Part shown: piece by piece, positions 1 through 12,093 of the stretch
How the letters are laid out: every line of letters begins with the position of its first letter
How positions within the stretch are numbered: the stretch's first letter is position 1
Assembly (NCBI GenBank): GCA_019671005.1
Contig: CM033752.1
Span: 13,020,001-13,084,000, forward strand
DNA length: 64,000 bases
Origin: Hibiscus mutabilis
Lineage: Eukaryota > Streptophyta > Magnoliopsida > Malvales > Malvaceae
Direction: 5' to 3'
Notes under the pieces: generated by a model
Database searches by the model: none
What the model saw: only the letters and a program-made list of their open reading frames with translations
Told to the model about the DNA's origin: nothing
Made by a program: the position numbers and the translations under genes

Positions 1-2546
1 CTAGAGGCATGCATCCTAGTTTTCATCCAAGCAACATTTCAAAAATGTAAACCAACACTAAAATACCAACTTTAGAGGCCTTTTACAACTCAAGAGTAAA
101 CAAGAAACTTGCTCAACAGGGAGTTCAACAAACATCTCCCAAAACCAAAACAAGTACCCCATTGCCTTTATTCTTATAGTCTAATCCAAACATACTTTGT
201 TAGCCAAGTCTTGCTAGGATCCCCTTGCTTCTTGCTACCTTCCGAGACATTAATTCTCTGCATTGATGGACAAAGAGAGCGTAAGCACACTTGGCTTAGT
301 GAGGAGTGCTCAATACAACATACCATCAATGCATTTAAAACCATTGTCCAAAACATACTAAAAATACCTTTTTAAATCATACTTTTCATCATATAAAACA
401 CCATGCCTTAAAAACCATGCACTTAACACTTTCAAAACCAACATATTAAACCATATGCTACATGCATCATTAACCAACAGAAAATCCCATTGCTAACCTC
501 AATTCAATCCTTCCCATGCATAACAACCATATGCAAAGCTTAAAGAGTAAACATGTATAAATCACATTATACAACATAAACCTTTCAATGATACATTAAC
601 AATTATATTGGCTTACAAGTGATCATTAAACAAGTCCAATACCAAAAGAGTTCATCGGATACATGGATTCAACAAGTGTTCAACCAACACTTCAAGCCAT
701 CTCAACCGGAATAGCGATACAATAACAATCGCGGTACATTACCAATCGGGTACTTACACAACCCTTGGGGACTCCAACCCTTTTCATCGGTTAGAAGCTT
801 AATCCACAAACGAGAGTTTTTGGTACTGTTTAACCCCTCTACCGTTAGGGTACTCGGATGGAGTTTTTGGTACACGAATCTAAAGCCCTCAACATCCAAG
901 GTGACTTATTACAGTGCACTCAATCCTATGGCCGGCCAACTATATCAGATAACAATTTTAAAACCACATCACTTGCTAATATAATTAACCATTTTAACAT
1001 TTACCTCAATGTTCTTAACAAGCATTAACCAATTTTTTTTCCAAAGCAACAACCATGCTTTAAACCACAAGTATAAACCACTTACTTACAAGGATCACTT
1101 ACCATGTGCATCCTTCAGCATTTAATGCTCAAATATAGTATTTCTAATACTTTAAAACATACTTAGTTAGTAGGTAACATGTGAATTAAAACAAGTGCAT
1201 GAAACCATTACAACATAGCACGACCGAGAGAGAAAATCCATTTTACTTACTTTCAAGTTTAAACCAGTGTATCAAGCTAAGTTTAAACTCGCCTAAACCA
1301 CCTTTAAAACATTCCAAAGCTGGAATCCACGTTCTCACTCACCAATACGCGAAACCTCGATTCACCGACGCGAAATCAAGTGTCCGAAGCCTCCAACGCT
1401 TCACCAATCACTTCCGGATCAACTTCCCATACTTTGACCACAACACAACATAGGATTAATGCATCTCAATGCATTCAAGATACTGCACTAACAAATCCTT
1501 TCGGATTTCCATAACAACCGAAATCATTATCAAAACCTTCTCAAACACAACCCAGCCACAACCTAACAATCTAACACCATTTTTATCAACAAACAACACC
1601 TAAAAACAAAATCAAAACAACCTAACACCCCCTGCAATCACGCAGTCACCAAAACACCCCAAGAACACAAATCTAGCAACCTAAACAATTAGAGATTCAT
1701 AAGTTTCGGGATTCCATTGACAACACCAACTTATAAGCATTACAAAACATCCACAATATGAATTAAATCATCCTTAATTACTAGAAAACATATTCAATCC
1801 GTGAATCAACTCATTTTCCCCAATTAACTCAATTAATCATTGAAAAATCATTAAAATCAGATTAGAAACACAAAATCAAGGATCAAATGCTTGGGAATTT
1901 CAGTAAAGAACCATAGAATAGAGGAAATCTCGGACCTTACCTCTATTGTGAAGTTTCTCCCTCAATTGATTTGATAAAAGCTAAGAAACACAAGATTAAT
2001 GTAAGATTTTGTATAAACAATCTTAATTAAACAATTTGAAACCATAAAATCAAGTTAGAAACCATCTCACCTCTGGAAATTGATGAAAACTTGAGTGTTT
2101 GGCTGAGGAGAGAATGGAGAGAAAAGTAACTTGATTTATTTTCCAAAACCAATAACCTCATTTTAACCAAAAATCTCTTTTAATTGAATAATAAAACACA
2201 TGTTAAAATAAGTCTAATTAACGGAGAAATCACTAGAAACAAATTGGTAAAACAGCTCCTTAAGGATTCTAAGAATTTGACCCTTTTCATTTTAGTCACT
2301 AGAAAATCGCAGTTTTCAAAACTTGCATTTTGGTCACTAGCCAAAATATCCGACTTCCAAAAATCATTTTCCAAAATTGATTCTACTTAAAATAATTATA
2401 TATTAAAAGATGATTTTTAAATATTTTCCATATTTTTATCTTACCAAAAAATATACTGTCCCGAATCCGACTCGAATCTCTAACCCAGTCTACCGGACCG
2501 TCTAATAACCCCCAAAACCGCTAGGCCCAAAAACTGGGGCGTTACA
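1..2546 (-). repeat. TE-A 3' LTR (partial)
   Basis: Homologous to 10137-12093, the matching part of the 5' LTR. The minus-strand LTR start, TGTAACGCCCC, is at 2546 directly after a purine tract, which fixes the boundary. The remaining 3' part of the LTR is beyond the left edge. This copy keeps about 500 bases (roughly 1421-1938) and a further ~80 bases near 1990-2070 that the 5' LTR copy has lost. No gene is seen; short reading frames here are chance. Confidence 0.92.
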
Positions 2547-2560
2547 ACTCTCCCCCACTT
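2547..2560 (-). other. TE-A polypurine tract
   Basis: On the minus strand AAGTGGGGGAGAGT sits immediately before the LTR start TGTAACG. This is the expected place and composition for the plus-strand DNA primer of an LTR retrotransposon. Confidence 0.88.
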
Positions 2561-2596
2561 AAGAAATTTCGTCCTCGAAATTTACCTGGAGGAAAC

Positions 2597-2816
2597 AGGT
2601 GCGAAAACTGTTTCAACATATCGACTTGCACTCCCACGTGGCCTCCTCAACAATGCGGTGCCTCCACAATACCTTAACAAGCTCTATTGTCTTGCCACGC
2701 AGCACCTTACCATTGGTATCAAGAATCTCTGCCGGTTCTTCATCATAAGATAGGTCCAGTCTCAACTCAATCTCCTCCACCGGCATAATATGCAATGGAT
2801 CCAACCTATACCTCCA
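2597..2816 (-). pseudogene. TE-A pol C-terminus: chromodomain
   Basis: The minus-strand frame ending at 2613 carries a DPLH segment, an LSYDEEPAEILD block and a chromodomain core with VKVLWRHRIVEEATWE. In chromoviruses this C-terminal module reads histone marks and directs integration to heterochromatin. It is in the same frame as the integrase above it, separated by a stop at about 2817. A further stop after CKSIC truncates the last part of the module. Confidence 0.85.
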
Positions 2817-4193
2817 CTACACCGAAACGTGGAACACATCATGAATCTTTCCCAACTTCGGAGGTAACATTAAGTGGTACACAATAGGACCCGCACACTC
2901 AACAACCTCGTATATTCCAATGAATCTCGGGTTAAGCTTCCCTTTTCGCCCAAAATGCAACACCTTTTTCCAAGGCGACACCTTCAAAATCACTCGATCA
3001 CCCACATCGTACTCTATATTCCTACGCTTCAAATCTGCATAGGACTTATGACGATCTGCAGTTGCTTTTAAGCGCTCACATATCAACTTTACCTTTTTGG
3101 TTGTGCCTTTCAAAACATTGGGCATCGACACAAACTTTTCCCCCGCTTCTGCCCAACACACGGTCGTACGACATTTCCTTCCATACAACGCCTCATAAGG
3201 TGCCATCTGTATGCTAGCATGATAGCTGTTATTTTAAGGAAACTCCACCAATGGCAACTGTTTCTCCCACGTTCCCTGGTACTCAATAATACAACACCTC
3301 AGCATATCCTCAAGAACCTGAATCATGCGCTCCGACTGGCCATCCGACTGTGGATGATACGAGGTACTAAAACTCAACCGGGTTCCCAAAGAACAATGCA
3401 AACTCACCCAAAACCTTGCGGTGAACCACAGATCCCTATCCGATACTATGGATTTGGGCACCCCATGCAACCGCACAATCTCTAAGATGTACAATTCAGC
3501 CAACCTGTCCAAGGTATACGTAGTATGCACTAGCACAAAATGCGCACACTTCATAAACCAGTCAACTATCACCCAAATTGAATCCTTTTTGGTCAGCGTC
3601 AAAGGTAGCCCAAACACAAAATCCATGGTGATTCTTTCTCAAATCCATTCCGGTATTCTCAATGGTTGCAACAACCCGGAAGGAAACTGATGCTCAGCAT
3701 TTACTCGCTGACAAAGTATACACTGAGCAACGAAATTAGCCACATCCTTCTTCAGTCTGACCCACAAGTACTCCTCCTTCAACCCTTAATACATTTTAGT
3801 ACTATCGGGATGCATAGCAAAAGGGCTAGCGTATGCCTCAGTCAAAATATTATTCCTCAACTCTTCGTCTTCAGGCACCACTACTCGATCTTTGAAACAC
3901 AACACCCCATTATCGTTGAAATGAAAATCCGTAGGATTCCCATCCCTAATATCTTCCACATGAGGTACCAAACTCCCATCGTACGGTTGCTTCTCCTTAA
4001 TCATCTGTGACAAGGACGGCTTCACTTGCAATTCAGCCAACAAACCACTGTCACTTGTCAAACTCAAACGTGCAAACATCACCCCCAACTCTACTGCTAC
4101 CTTCCTGCTCAAAGCATCAGCAACCACGTTAGCCTTACCTGGATGGTACTCAATAGTCAGATCATAATGTTTCAACTACTCCAACCACCTACG
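2817..4193 (-). pseudogene. TE-A pol: integrase (interrupted)
   Basis: Integrase inserts the retrotransposon cDNA into the genome. In order on the minus strand: the end of the RNase H connection with the DALSRK signature (about 4110), the zinc-binding N-terminal region (about 3690-3790), the catalytic core (3234-3626) with Asp in VIVDWF, Asp in IVSDRD and Glu in DGQSER, and the MAPYEALYGR block leading into the C-terminal domain (2817-3206). All three catalytic acidic residues remain. In-frame stops near 3786, 3642, 3234 and 2817 prevent a full protein. It shares one frame with RT and RNase H, so stops rather than frameshifts have broken it. Confidence 0.9.
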
Positions 4194-4604
4194 CTATCTT
4201 AGGTTCAACTCTTTTTGAAACATTAAATATTTCAAACTCTTATGATCCATGAAAACCACACACTTCTCCCCATAGAGGTAATGCCTCCAAACTTTCAAGG
4301 CAAACACCACCGCGGCAAGCTCAAGATCATGAGTAGGGTAGTTGCGCTCATGCACCTTCAACTGCCGAGATGCGTATGCCACTACCTTACCCTCTTGCAT
4401 CAACACTCAACCAAGCCCAACATACGACTCATCACTATAAACAACAAATTCCTTTCCCGATTCTGGTTGAACCAAGACTAGAGCTCGCGTCAAGGCTTCC
4501 TTCAACCTTTCAAAAGCTCGCTGCCTATCTTTTGTCCACTCAAACCGAACATTTTTCTGTAGCAACTTAGTTAACGGAGCCGCCAAAGTGGAGAACCCTT
4601 CCAC
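4194..4604 (-). pseudogene. TE-A pol: RNase H domain
   Basis: RNase H degrades the RNA strand of the RNA-DNA hybrid during reverse transcription. The minus-strand translation shows the connection block VEGFSTLAAPLTKL, a YSDES catalytic-Asp region, VVAYASRQL, the HDLELAAVVFALK segment with the catalytic Glu and the DHKSLKYL segment. Three stops interrupt it: after YY at its junction with RT, at 4407 inside the domain and near 4194. It is in the same frame as RT and integrase. Confidence 0.88.
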
Positions 4605-4610
4605 AAACTT

Positions 4611-5480
4611 TCAGTAGTAACCCACCAAACCAAGGAAGCTCCTAACCTCCATTACAGACTTGGGCGCCTTCCAACTCATTACAACCTCAACCTTATGCGG
4701 ATCGACACGAATTTCTTCGGCCGACACAACATGCCCGAGAAATACAACTTCCCTAAGCCATAACTCACATTTGCTTAACTTGGCATACAACCTATTCTCA
4801 ATCAACTTTTGAAGCACAATCCACAAATGGCTATCATGATCCTCCTTGGTACGAGAGCACATGAGGATATCATCGATAAACACAACCACAAACTGGTCTA
4901 GAAACTCATGGAACACACGCTTCATCATGTCCATAAAAGCAGTTGGTGCATTGGTCAAACCAAAAGGCATCACCAAAAACTCATAATGCCCGTACCTCAT
5001 ACAAAAGGTTGTCTTGGGCACATCTACCTCCTTCATCTTCAACTGGTAAAACCCCGACCTCAAATCTATCTTAGAAAACACCAAGCCACCCCTAAACTAA
5101 TCAAACAAATCATCTATCCGTGATAAGGGATACTTGTTCTTTATCGTCAACTTATTCAATTGCCGATAGTCTATGCAATCCACAACGTACCATCCTTCTT
5201 CTTTACAAACAATACCGGTGCACCCCACAGTGATATACTAGGTCTAATGAAACCCTAATCCAGCAACTCCTACAACTGCGTCTTCAACTCCTTTAGGGCC
5301 ATGCAATACGGTGCAATTGATATTCGTACTGTACCCGCAAATACCTCGATGCCAAACTCAACCTCACGGTCTGGTGGCAACCCCGACAACTCTTTTGGAA
5401 AAATAGCCGAAAACTCACATACGGTGCGAACATCCTACACCCTCAACTCTTTTGATCCAGGATTCATATCATAGGCCAAG
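4611..5480 (-). pseudogene. TE-A pol: reverse transcriptase
   Basis: The segment 4611-5084 reads without a stop and contains FSKIDLRSGFYQL with the first catalytic Asp, VMPFGLTNAPTAFM, the FIDDIL active-site box (about 4865-4883) and LGHVVS. All three metal-binding Asp positions look intact. Upstream (5084-5480) the GLPPDREVEFGIEV linker and APVLFVKKKDG are recognisable but cut by several stops. Closest to Tekay-type plant elements by motif. Nonfunctional as a polyprotein because of the stops on both sides. Confidence 0.92.
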
Positions 5481-5785
5481 AAAGCTTGACATCCTAAATC
5501 CAATATTCGACTTGATTCCAAAGCCGAAACAGCATTAGACAAAAACTTGTCATTCTTGGCAACAACCACCACCTCATAATCATCCGACAACCTCAAGATT
5601 TTTTTTTGGTCTCAAAATCCACCACGACCTGATGTTCGGTTAACCAATCCATACCCAAAATCACATCAAAACCATAGTATGGCAACTCCATCAAATCCAT
5701 GGCAAACTCATGTCCCTGGACCATCAGCAGACACCTACGATACAACCTCTTAACCATGACTGTCTCCCCAAGAGAACTAGTCACT
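5481..5785 (-). pseudogene. TE-A protease-RT linker
   Basis: Minus-strand coding remnant between the protease core and RT. It includes a segment ending near 5593 with the blocks MDLMELPYYGFDVILGMDWL and VVDFE, the C-terminal half of retropepsin in this lineage. The frame differs from the N-terminal half of the protease, so there is a frameshift near 5790-5840. Confidence 0.8.
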
Positions 5786-6142
5786 TTAACATCCCACATT
5801 AAGAATTTCAACAGATATATCAAGCAACTTAGCATGCTCACTCAAGATGTATGAATGAGTAGAACCGAAATCAACCAACGAATACAACAATAGAGACTGT
5901 AGGGTAAAAGTACCTGCAATCACATCGGTGTCATTGCGACCCTCACGGTGCGCATACACCCTAGTTGGTCCATCTCCCTCAGGATTGATAACAACGGTAT
6001 GAGCCACAGTCCTCTGTCCACCATCTCGACGCTGAAATGGTCCACGACCATGACCACGACCTCTCTGTAGAGCTACAACAGGTACGACACCTTGCCCACC
6101 TCGGGCCAACAACGGATAATCACGCCTCTGATGGTCACTCAA
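5786..6142 (-). pseudogene. TE-A aspartic protease, N-terminal half and end of gag
   Basis: The minus-strand frame has a basic Arg/Gly-rich stretch typical of the end of gag, then GTFTLQSLLLYSLVDFGSTHSYI. The usual plant motif here is D-[SP]-G-S-T-H-S, so the residue after the catalytic Asp is Phe instead of Pro or Ser. Retropepsin matures the gag-pol polyprotein. Given that change and the downstream frameshift the enzyme is probably inactive. Confidence 0.82.
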
Positions 6143-7194
6143 CCCACAACTCTAACAAGCATTAGCCACATCAGGTGTAGGTGCCTAACCCTCCCTGGCC
6201 AGACGATGGTAATCTTACCTCATATAATCTCGGGATCCACAAACCCAATAGGTGTTAAACGGAGCTCTAGCCTGGGCACCCTTCCCCTGGACACCACGTC
6301 CAACAACACCTCCGCTATGCCTCGATTTCGGACGGAACCTCCTACCACGGTGTCTCTTAGCTTGAACACCGCTATAACCCAAATTAGTAGCTCTCTTACC
6401 CGAGCTAAAACCTCACGATCCAGAAGCCAAACCTAAATTTTTCTACACATCCATGGCTCGTGAAACCAACACATCAAAATTGGTATAACCAGCAGCAAAC
6501 ATGTATGTCTTAACATTTTACACAAGCCCATAATGGAAACGATCACATTGCGTACGCTCGTTAGGAACCAACTCAGGTGCATACTGACTCAACCTCATGA
6601 ACTGCACCTCATACTCTGCAACAGACATACTACCCTGCACAAGAGCCATGAACTCGCGCTTCCTATCATCCTAATATCGGATTCTCAAAAACTTCTTTCG
6701 AAAAGCTCCACAAAAGAACTCCCAGGTCACATCATTCGTTGCCATACCGAATATCGTGGTAGTCCACCATGTATAGGCTTAACCCTGCAGCAGGGAAACA
6801 ACATAGCCCAGCTTACGGACATCGGTACATCACATCTGGCCCAGTATCCTCTTAGTACTGGCCAACCAGCCCTCAAAAGCCTCAGGCAATAACCCTCGGA
6901 ACTCAACTCTGTCCAAATTGCGAAGAAGCTCAAGCGGCAACCCTTGCCCAACCACAGTGGTACTGGCACATGAGCACCCGCAGCTGCTGCCTGAAAAGCA
7001 CCGGTCATGGCCTGTATCAATGGTGCCATATCACCTATCCTTGGCCCAGCCGGCGTAGGTGGTACTTGTTCCACTCCCTCAGGTGTAATAGGTGGGGGTG
7101 GTCGCAACTCTCTAAGAGGCACAACATCTCCCTCAACGCCTTGCCCAGTGCCAGCAACAATCGCACTAGATCGCAACTCTCTCTTCGGTCCCAT
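6143..7194 (-). pseudogene. TE-A gag (capsid and zinc knuckle), frameshifted
   Basis: The likely start is the ATG at 7194 (MGPKRELRSSA). It is followed by a proline-rich N-terminus and a MAPLIQAMTGAFQAAAAGA segment that are well matched by a second copy at 8605-8895. The frame breaks around residue 80, and capsid sequence continues in other frames. Near 6130-6180 a remnant of the zinc knuckle reads as a Cys-Cys-His pattern with one internal stop and the last Cys replaced by Tyr. Gag forms the particle and packages RNA. Confidence 0.82.
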
Positions 7195-7527
7195 CGTGCT
7201 AAAATATATCTAAGGCATGATAATCATTTTAAAAAGAAAACAGTCGGGCCAGCTTCAAGTAAGGATCCAAGAATTTCATTTCCAAAAATTAAAACTTTTC
7301 AGACTATAATAATAAGGCAATAGGTTTCCCAAAATTTTCCCAACATAATATAAACAATCAGTGTGCATATCTCAATCACCGTGCACATCAACATCAGGTT
7401 TTAGCGTAAAACAACATCACAATGATCATGTCTATTTCCCAATTGTCACCAAACATAACAAACAAGCACCGTGCATAACAAACAACAGCAATGATCAAAT
7501 ACAACATCCCAAACTTTCGCAAACCTA
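7195..7527 (-). other. TE-A untranslated leader between primer site and gag
   Basis: About 330 bases between the gag start and the primer site. It is closely matched by 8896-9225 in the duplicated segment. No reading frame or structured RNA is recognised. Confidence 0.7.
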
Positions 7528-7539
7528 TCTCTGATACCA
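7528..7539 (-). other. TE-A primer binding site, inner copy
   Basis: The minus strand reads TGGTATCAGAGA, one base from the initiator-Met tRNA complement TGGTATCAGAGC. It lies a few bases inside the LTR end at 7545. The final C has changed to A, unlike the outer copy at 9226-9237. Confidence 0.82.
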
Positions 7540-7544
7540 ACAAA

Positions 7545-8297
7545 TGTAACCCTGTCGACCCGGCCTAGCCGCCAGACCGACACGAGCGAGTAACATTAGG
7601 GTTTACCGAGGTAAACCGTGAAAAGAACCCCAAAACAAGACCATTTTTCTTTTATCTTATCTAGATGCTTAATTAATATCCTACATGTCCATACCGACAA
7701 CAGATGAAACCCAACTCAATCAGGCATTGATTTGACATCCAATTGATCTCAAATGCAATTTAGGGACCAAATTGCAATTCCAGAAAATCACAGGATTAAA
7801 GCTCATTTTTATGTTACACAACATTAATTAATCAGGATTCAATCATACATCTCAAATTTTAGCTCAAACCGATCACTCATGGGCATTTAAATGCATATAC
7901 AAAACTCTGGGACTAAAATGTAAGAAAACAAAACCTTATTTCCATGACAATAACAGCTTTGGCTGCTGTCAGAATTGATACGGTTGCAATCGTAACAATA
8001 CGATATGAAACGTCCCATTTCGATACACCTTTATGTCGTACCGATACGCCCAACTAACTTACCAAACTTTTGAAATCCTGAATGACCGTACCAATACAGG
8101 TTCATGTGTTTCGGTATACGGGTTTGGATTGTAAAAGCAATTTTCTAGAGGCTAAGGCCCATACCAAAACACCCTCCTCCGTACCGGTATGCTAGGCCAA
8201 AATTTCCTTGGCGTATCGAAACACCCATGGCTCGTACCGACCCCTCAAGCCTAGAAATACCCAGTTGTACTGATATGGTCCCACGTGTATCGACACG
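7545..8297 (-). repeat. TE-A truncated inner LTR copy (3' ~750 bases)
   Basis: Matches the 3' end of the full 5' LTR (9243 to about 9965) including its terminal GGGTTACA, its GTACCGATACG motif cluster and the conserved phrase around GGTCCCAC. It stops abruptly near 8298, where gag sequence begins instead of more LTR. This is half of a partial tandem duplication. Confidence 0.88.
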
Positions 8298-8895
8298 AAC
8301 TACACCGCATGCTTCGCAACAGACATACTGCCCTACACAAGAGCCATGAACTCGCGCTTCCTGTTATCCTGATATTGGACTCCCAAAAACTTCTTTCGAA
8401 AAGCTCCACAGAAGAACTCTCAGGTCACATCATCCGTCGCCATACCGGATATCGTGGTAGTCCACCATGTATAGGCTTTACCCTGCAGTAGGGAAACAAC
8501 ACAGCCCAGCCTACGAACATCGGTGCACCCATCTGGCCCAGTATCCTCTCAGTATTGGCCAACCAGCCCTTATAAGACTCAGGCGATAACCCTTAGAACT
8601 CAACTCAGCCCAAACTACGAAGACGCTCAAGTGGCAACCCTTGCCCAACCACCGGTGGTGCTGGCACATAAACACCCGCAACTGCTACTTGAAAAGCACT
8701 GGTCAAGGCCTGTATCAATGGTGCCATATCACCCATCCCTGGCCCAGCAAACGCAGGTGGTACTTGTTCTACTCTCTTAGGTGGAATAGGTGGGGGTGGT
8801 GGAAACCCTCTAGGAGGCACAACATCTCCCTCAACACCCTGCCCAGTGGCAACAGCAATCGCACTAGATCGTAACTCTCTCCTAAGTCCCATCAT
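8298..8895 (-). pseudogene. TE-A duplicated gag 5' fragment
   Basis: Second copy of the N-terminal gag region. The minus-strand frame at 8605-8895 starts MMGLRRELRSSAIAVA and reaches VVGQGLPLERLRSLG without a stop, whereas the copy at 6727-7194 is frameshifted at that point. The left end (about 8298) corresponds to 6598 in the main gag. It cannot yield a full gag because LTR sequence follows. Confidence 0.86.
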
Positions 8896-9225
8896 GCTAA
8901 AATATATCTAAGGCATGATAATTATTTCAAAACAAAAACAGTCAGGCCAGCTTCAAGCAAGGATCCAAGACTTTCATTTCCAAAAATCAAAACTTTTCAG
9001 ACTGTAATAATAAGGGAATGGGTTTCTCAAAAATTTCCCAACATAATATAAATAATCAGTGTGCATATCTCAATCACCATGCATATCAACATAAGGTTTT
9101 AGCGCAAAACAACATCACAATGATCATGTCTATTTCCCAATTGTCACCAAACATAATAAATAAGCACTGTGCATAAAAAACAATAGCAATGATCAAATAC
9201 AACATCCCAACCTTTCGCAAACCTG
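8896..9225 (-). other. TE-A leader, outer copy
   Basis: Duplicate of 7195-7527, collinear with it. It sits between the duplicated gag fragment and the outer primer site. This is the original leader position next to the complete 5' LTR. Confidence 0.7.
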
Positions 9226-9237
9226 GCTCTGATACCA
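9226..9237 (-). other. TE-A primer binding site, outer copy (initiator Met)
   Basis: The minus strand reads TGGTATCAGAGC, a perfect 12-base match to the usual initiator-Met tRNA complement. It lies five bases inside the LTR end at 9243. Confidence 0.9.
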
Positions 9238-9242
9238 ACAAA

Positions 9243-12093
9243 TATAACCCCCTCGACCTGGCCTAGCCGCCAGACTGTCCCGAGCGAGTTACATTAGGTT
9301 TACCAAGGTAAATCGTGAGAAGAACCCCAAAATGAGACCATTTTTTTCTTTTATCTTGTCTAGTTGCTTAATTAATATGCTACATGTTTATGCCGACAGT
9401 AGATGAAGCCCAACTCAATCAGGTATCGATTTGACATCCAATTGATCTCAAATACAATTTAGGGACCAAATTGCAATTCCAAAAAATTACAGGATTAAAG
9501 CTCATTTTTATGTTACCCAACCTTAATTAGTCATGATTCAATCATACATTTCAAATTTCAGTTCGAACCGATCACTCATGGGCATTTAAATGCATATACA
9601 AAGGACAAAAATGTAAGAAAATAGAACCTCATTTCCAAGACAATAACAGCTTTGGCTGCTGCCCGTACCGATACGGTTGCAACCGTACCGATACAATATG
9701 AAATGCCCATTTCGATACACCTCCATGTCGTACCGATACGCCCAACTAACTTAACAAACTTTTGAAATCCTTAATGACCGTACCGATACAGGTTCATGTG
9801 TTTCGGTACACTAGTTTGGATTGTAAAAGCAATTTTCTAGAGGCTAAAGCCCGTACCGAAACACCCTCCTCTGTACCGGTTGCCTTGGCATATCAGAACA
9901 CCCATGGCTTGTACCGATCCCTCAAGCCTGGAAATAACCAGCCGTACTGATACGGTCCCACACGTATCAATATGCCTGGACCTGTAATGTCACTCTTTGC
10001 TGATTTTTCATCCAAATAACACACTCAAATCACTCCAACAAGTTTAATACATAACACCAACATACTAGGCATACCACAATCATCCAGCTTTATAAACTTA
10101 GCATCCTAGCATGGCATCTTTGCATCAAATGAAAAGCTAGAGGCATGCATCCTAGTTTTCATCCTAGCAACATTTCAAAAATGTAAACCAACACTAAAAT
10201 ACGAACTTTAGAGGCCTTTTACAACTCAAGAGTAAGCAAGCAATATGCTCAACAAGGAGTTCAACAAACATCTCCCAAAACCAAAACAAGTACCCCATTG
10301 CCTTTATTCTTATAGTCTAATCCAAATATACTTTGTTAGCCAAGTCTTGCTAGGATCCCCTTGCTTCTTGCTGCCTTCCGAGACCTTAATTCTCTGCATT
10401 GATGGACAAAGAGAGTAAGCACACTAAGCTTAGTGAGGAGTGCTCAATACAACATACCATCAGTGCATTTAAAACAATTGTCCAAAACATACTAAAAATC
10501 CCTTTTTAAATCATGTGTTTCATCATATAAAACATCATGCCTTAAAAACCATGCACTTAACACTTTCAAAACCAGCATATTAAACCATATGCTACATGCA
10601 TCATTAACCAACAACAAATCCCATTGATAACCTCAACTCAAGCCTTCCTATGCATAACAACCATATGCAAAGCTTAAAGAGTAAACATGTACAAATCACA
10701 TTATACAACATAAACCTTTCAATGATACATTAACAATTATATTGGCTTACAAGTGATCATTAAACAAGCCCAATACCAAAAGAGATCATCGGATACACGG
10801 ATTCAACAAGTGTTCAACCAACACTTCAAGCCATCTCAACCGGAATAGCGATACAATAAAAATCGCCTACATTACCAACCAGGTACTTATACAACCCTTG
10901 GGGACGCCAACCTCTTTTATCGGTTAGATGCTTAATCCACTAACAGGGGTTTTCGGTACTATTTAACCCCTCTACCGTTAGGGTACTTAGATGGAGTTTT
11001 CGGTACACGGATCTAAACCCCTCAACATCCAAGGCGACTTATTACAGTGCACTTAATCCTATGGCCGGCCAATGATATCCGATAACAATTTTAAAACCAC
11101 ATCACTTGCTAATATAATGAACCATTTTAACATTTACCTCACTGTTCTGAACAAGCATTAACCAATCTTTCATCCAAGGCATCAACCATGCTTTATACCA
11201 GAAGTATAGACCACTTACTTAAGGGATCACTTACCATGTGCATCCTTCAGCATTTAATGCTCAAATACAATATTTCCAATACTTTAAAACATGCTTAGTC
11301 AGTCAGTAACATGTGAATTAAAATAAGTGCATGAAACCATTACAACATAGCACGACCGAGAGAGAAAATCTATTTTACTTACTTTTGAGTTTAAACCAGT
11401 GTATCAAGCTAAGTTTAAACTCCAATAAACCACCTTTAAATCATTAGATATCTAGAATCCACGTTCTCACTCACCAATACGTGAAACCTCAATTTGCCGA
11501 AGCAAAATCAAGTGTCTGAAGCCTCCAACTCTTCACCAATCACTTCCGGATCAACTTCCCCTTACCCCTATTGTGAAGTTTCTCCTTCAATTGATTTGAT
11601 AAAAGCTCTGGAATTTGATGAAAACTTGAGTGTTTAGCTGAGGAGAGAATGGAGAGAAAAGAGGAGAGAAAAATAACGTGATTTATTTTCCAAAACCAAT
11701 AACCACCTTTTAACCAAAAATCTATTTTAATTGAATAATAAAACTCATGTTAAAATAAGTCTGATTAAGGGAGAAACCATAAGAAACAAATTGGTAAAAT
11801 AGCTCCTTAAAGATTCTAAGAATTTGACCCTTTTCATTTTAGTCACTAGAAAATCGCAGTTTTCAAAACTTGCTTTTTGGTCACTAGCCAAAATGTCCGA
11901 CTTCCAAAACTCATTTTCCAACATTGATTCCACCAAAAATCATTATATATTAAAAGATGATTTTTAACTATTTTCCATATTTTTATCTTACCAAAAAATA
12001 TACTGTCCCAAATCTGACTCGAATCTCTAACCCGGTCCACCGAACCGTCTAATAACCCCCAAAATTGCTAGGCCCAAAAACCGGGGCATTACA
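9243..12093 (-). repeat. TE-A 5' LTR
   Basis: About 2.85 kb, beginning TGTAATGCCCCGG at 12093 on the minus strand and ending GGGGTTATA at 9243. It is shorter than the family's ~3.5 kb LTR (compare S1) because of deletions relative to 1421-1938 and to about 1990-2070 of the 3' LTR. It holds a cluster of GTACCGATACG-type motifs at about 9665-9975. The promoter was not located with confidence. Confidence 0.92.

Larger units (their letters stand above)
1..12093 (-). mobile_element. TE-A: Tekay-type Ty3/gypsy chromovirus, left LTR cut by window edge
   Basis: Reading the minus strand from 12093 the order is 5' LTR, Met-type primer site, gag, protease, reverse transcriptase, RNase H, integrase, chromodomain, polypurine tract, 3' LTR. 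This domain order and the C-terminal chromodomain define chromoviruses, and the motifs fit the Tekay/Del clade. Both LTRs start TGTAA(C/T)GCCCC on the minus strand. The element is decayed: pol stays in one frame from RT to chromodomain but has several stops. The gag-leader-LTR junction is partly duplicated (7545-9242). It lies inside the 3' LTR of TE-B, whose sequence resumes at 12094. The left target duplication is outside the window. Confidence 0.93.

Noticed and set aside
2874..7213. Plus-strand reading frames over TE-A pol and gag
   Set aside because: Antisense shadows of the minus-strand coding sequence, with no recognisable motifs of their own.
9226..9237. tRNA-like matches at primer sites
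   Set aside because: Only 12-19 bases complementary to tRNA ends are present; no cloverleaf, so no tRNA gene.
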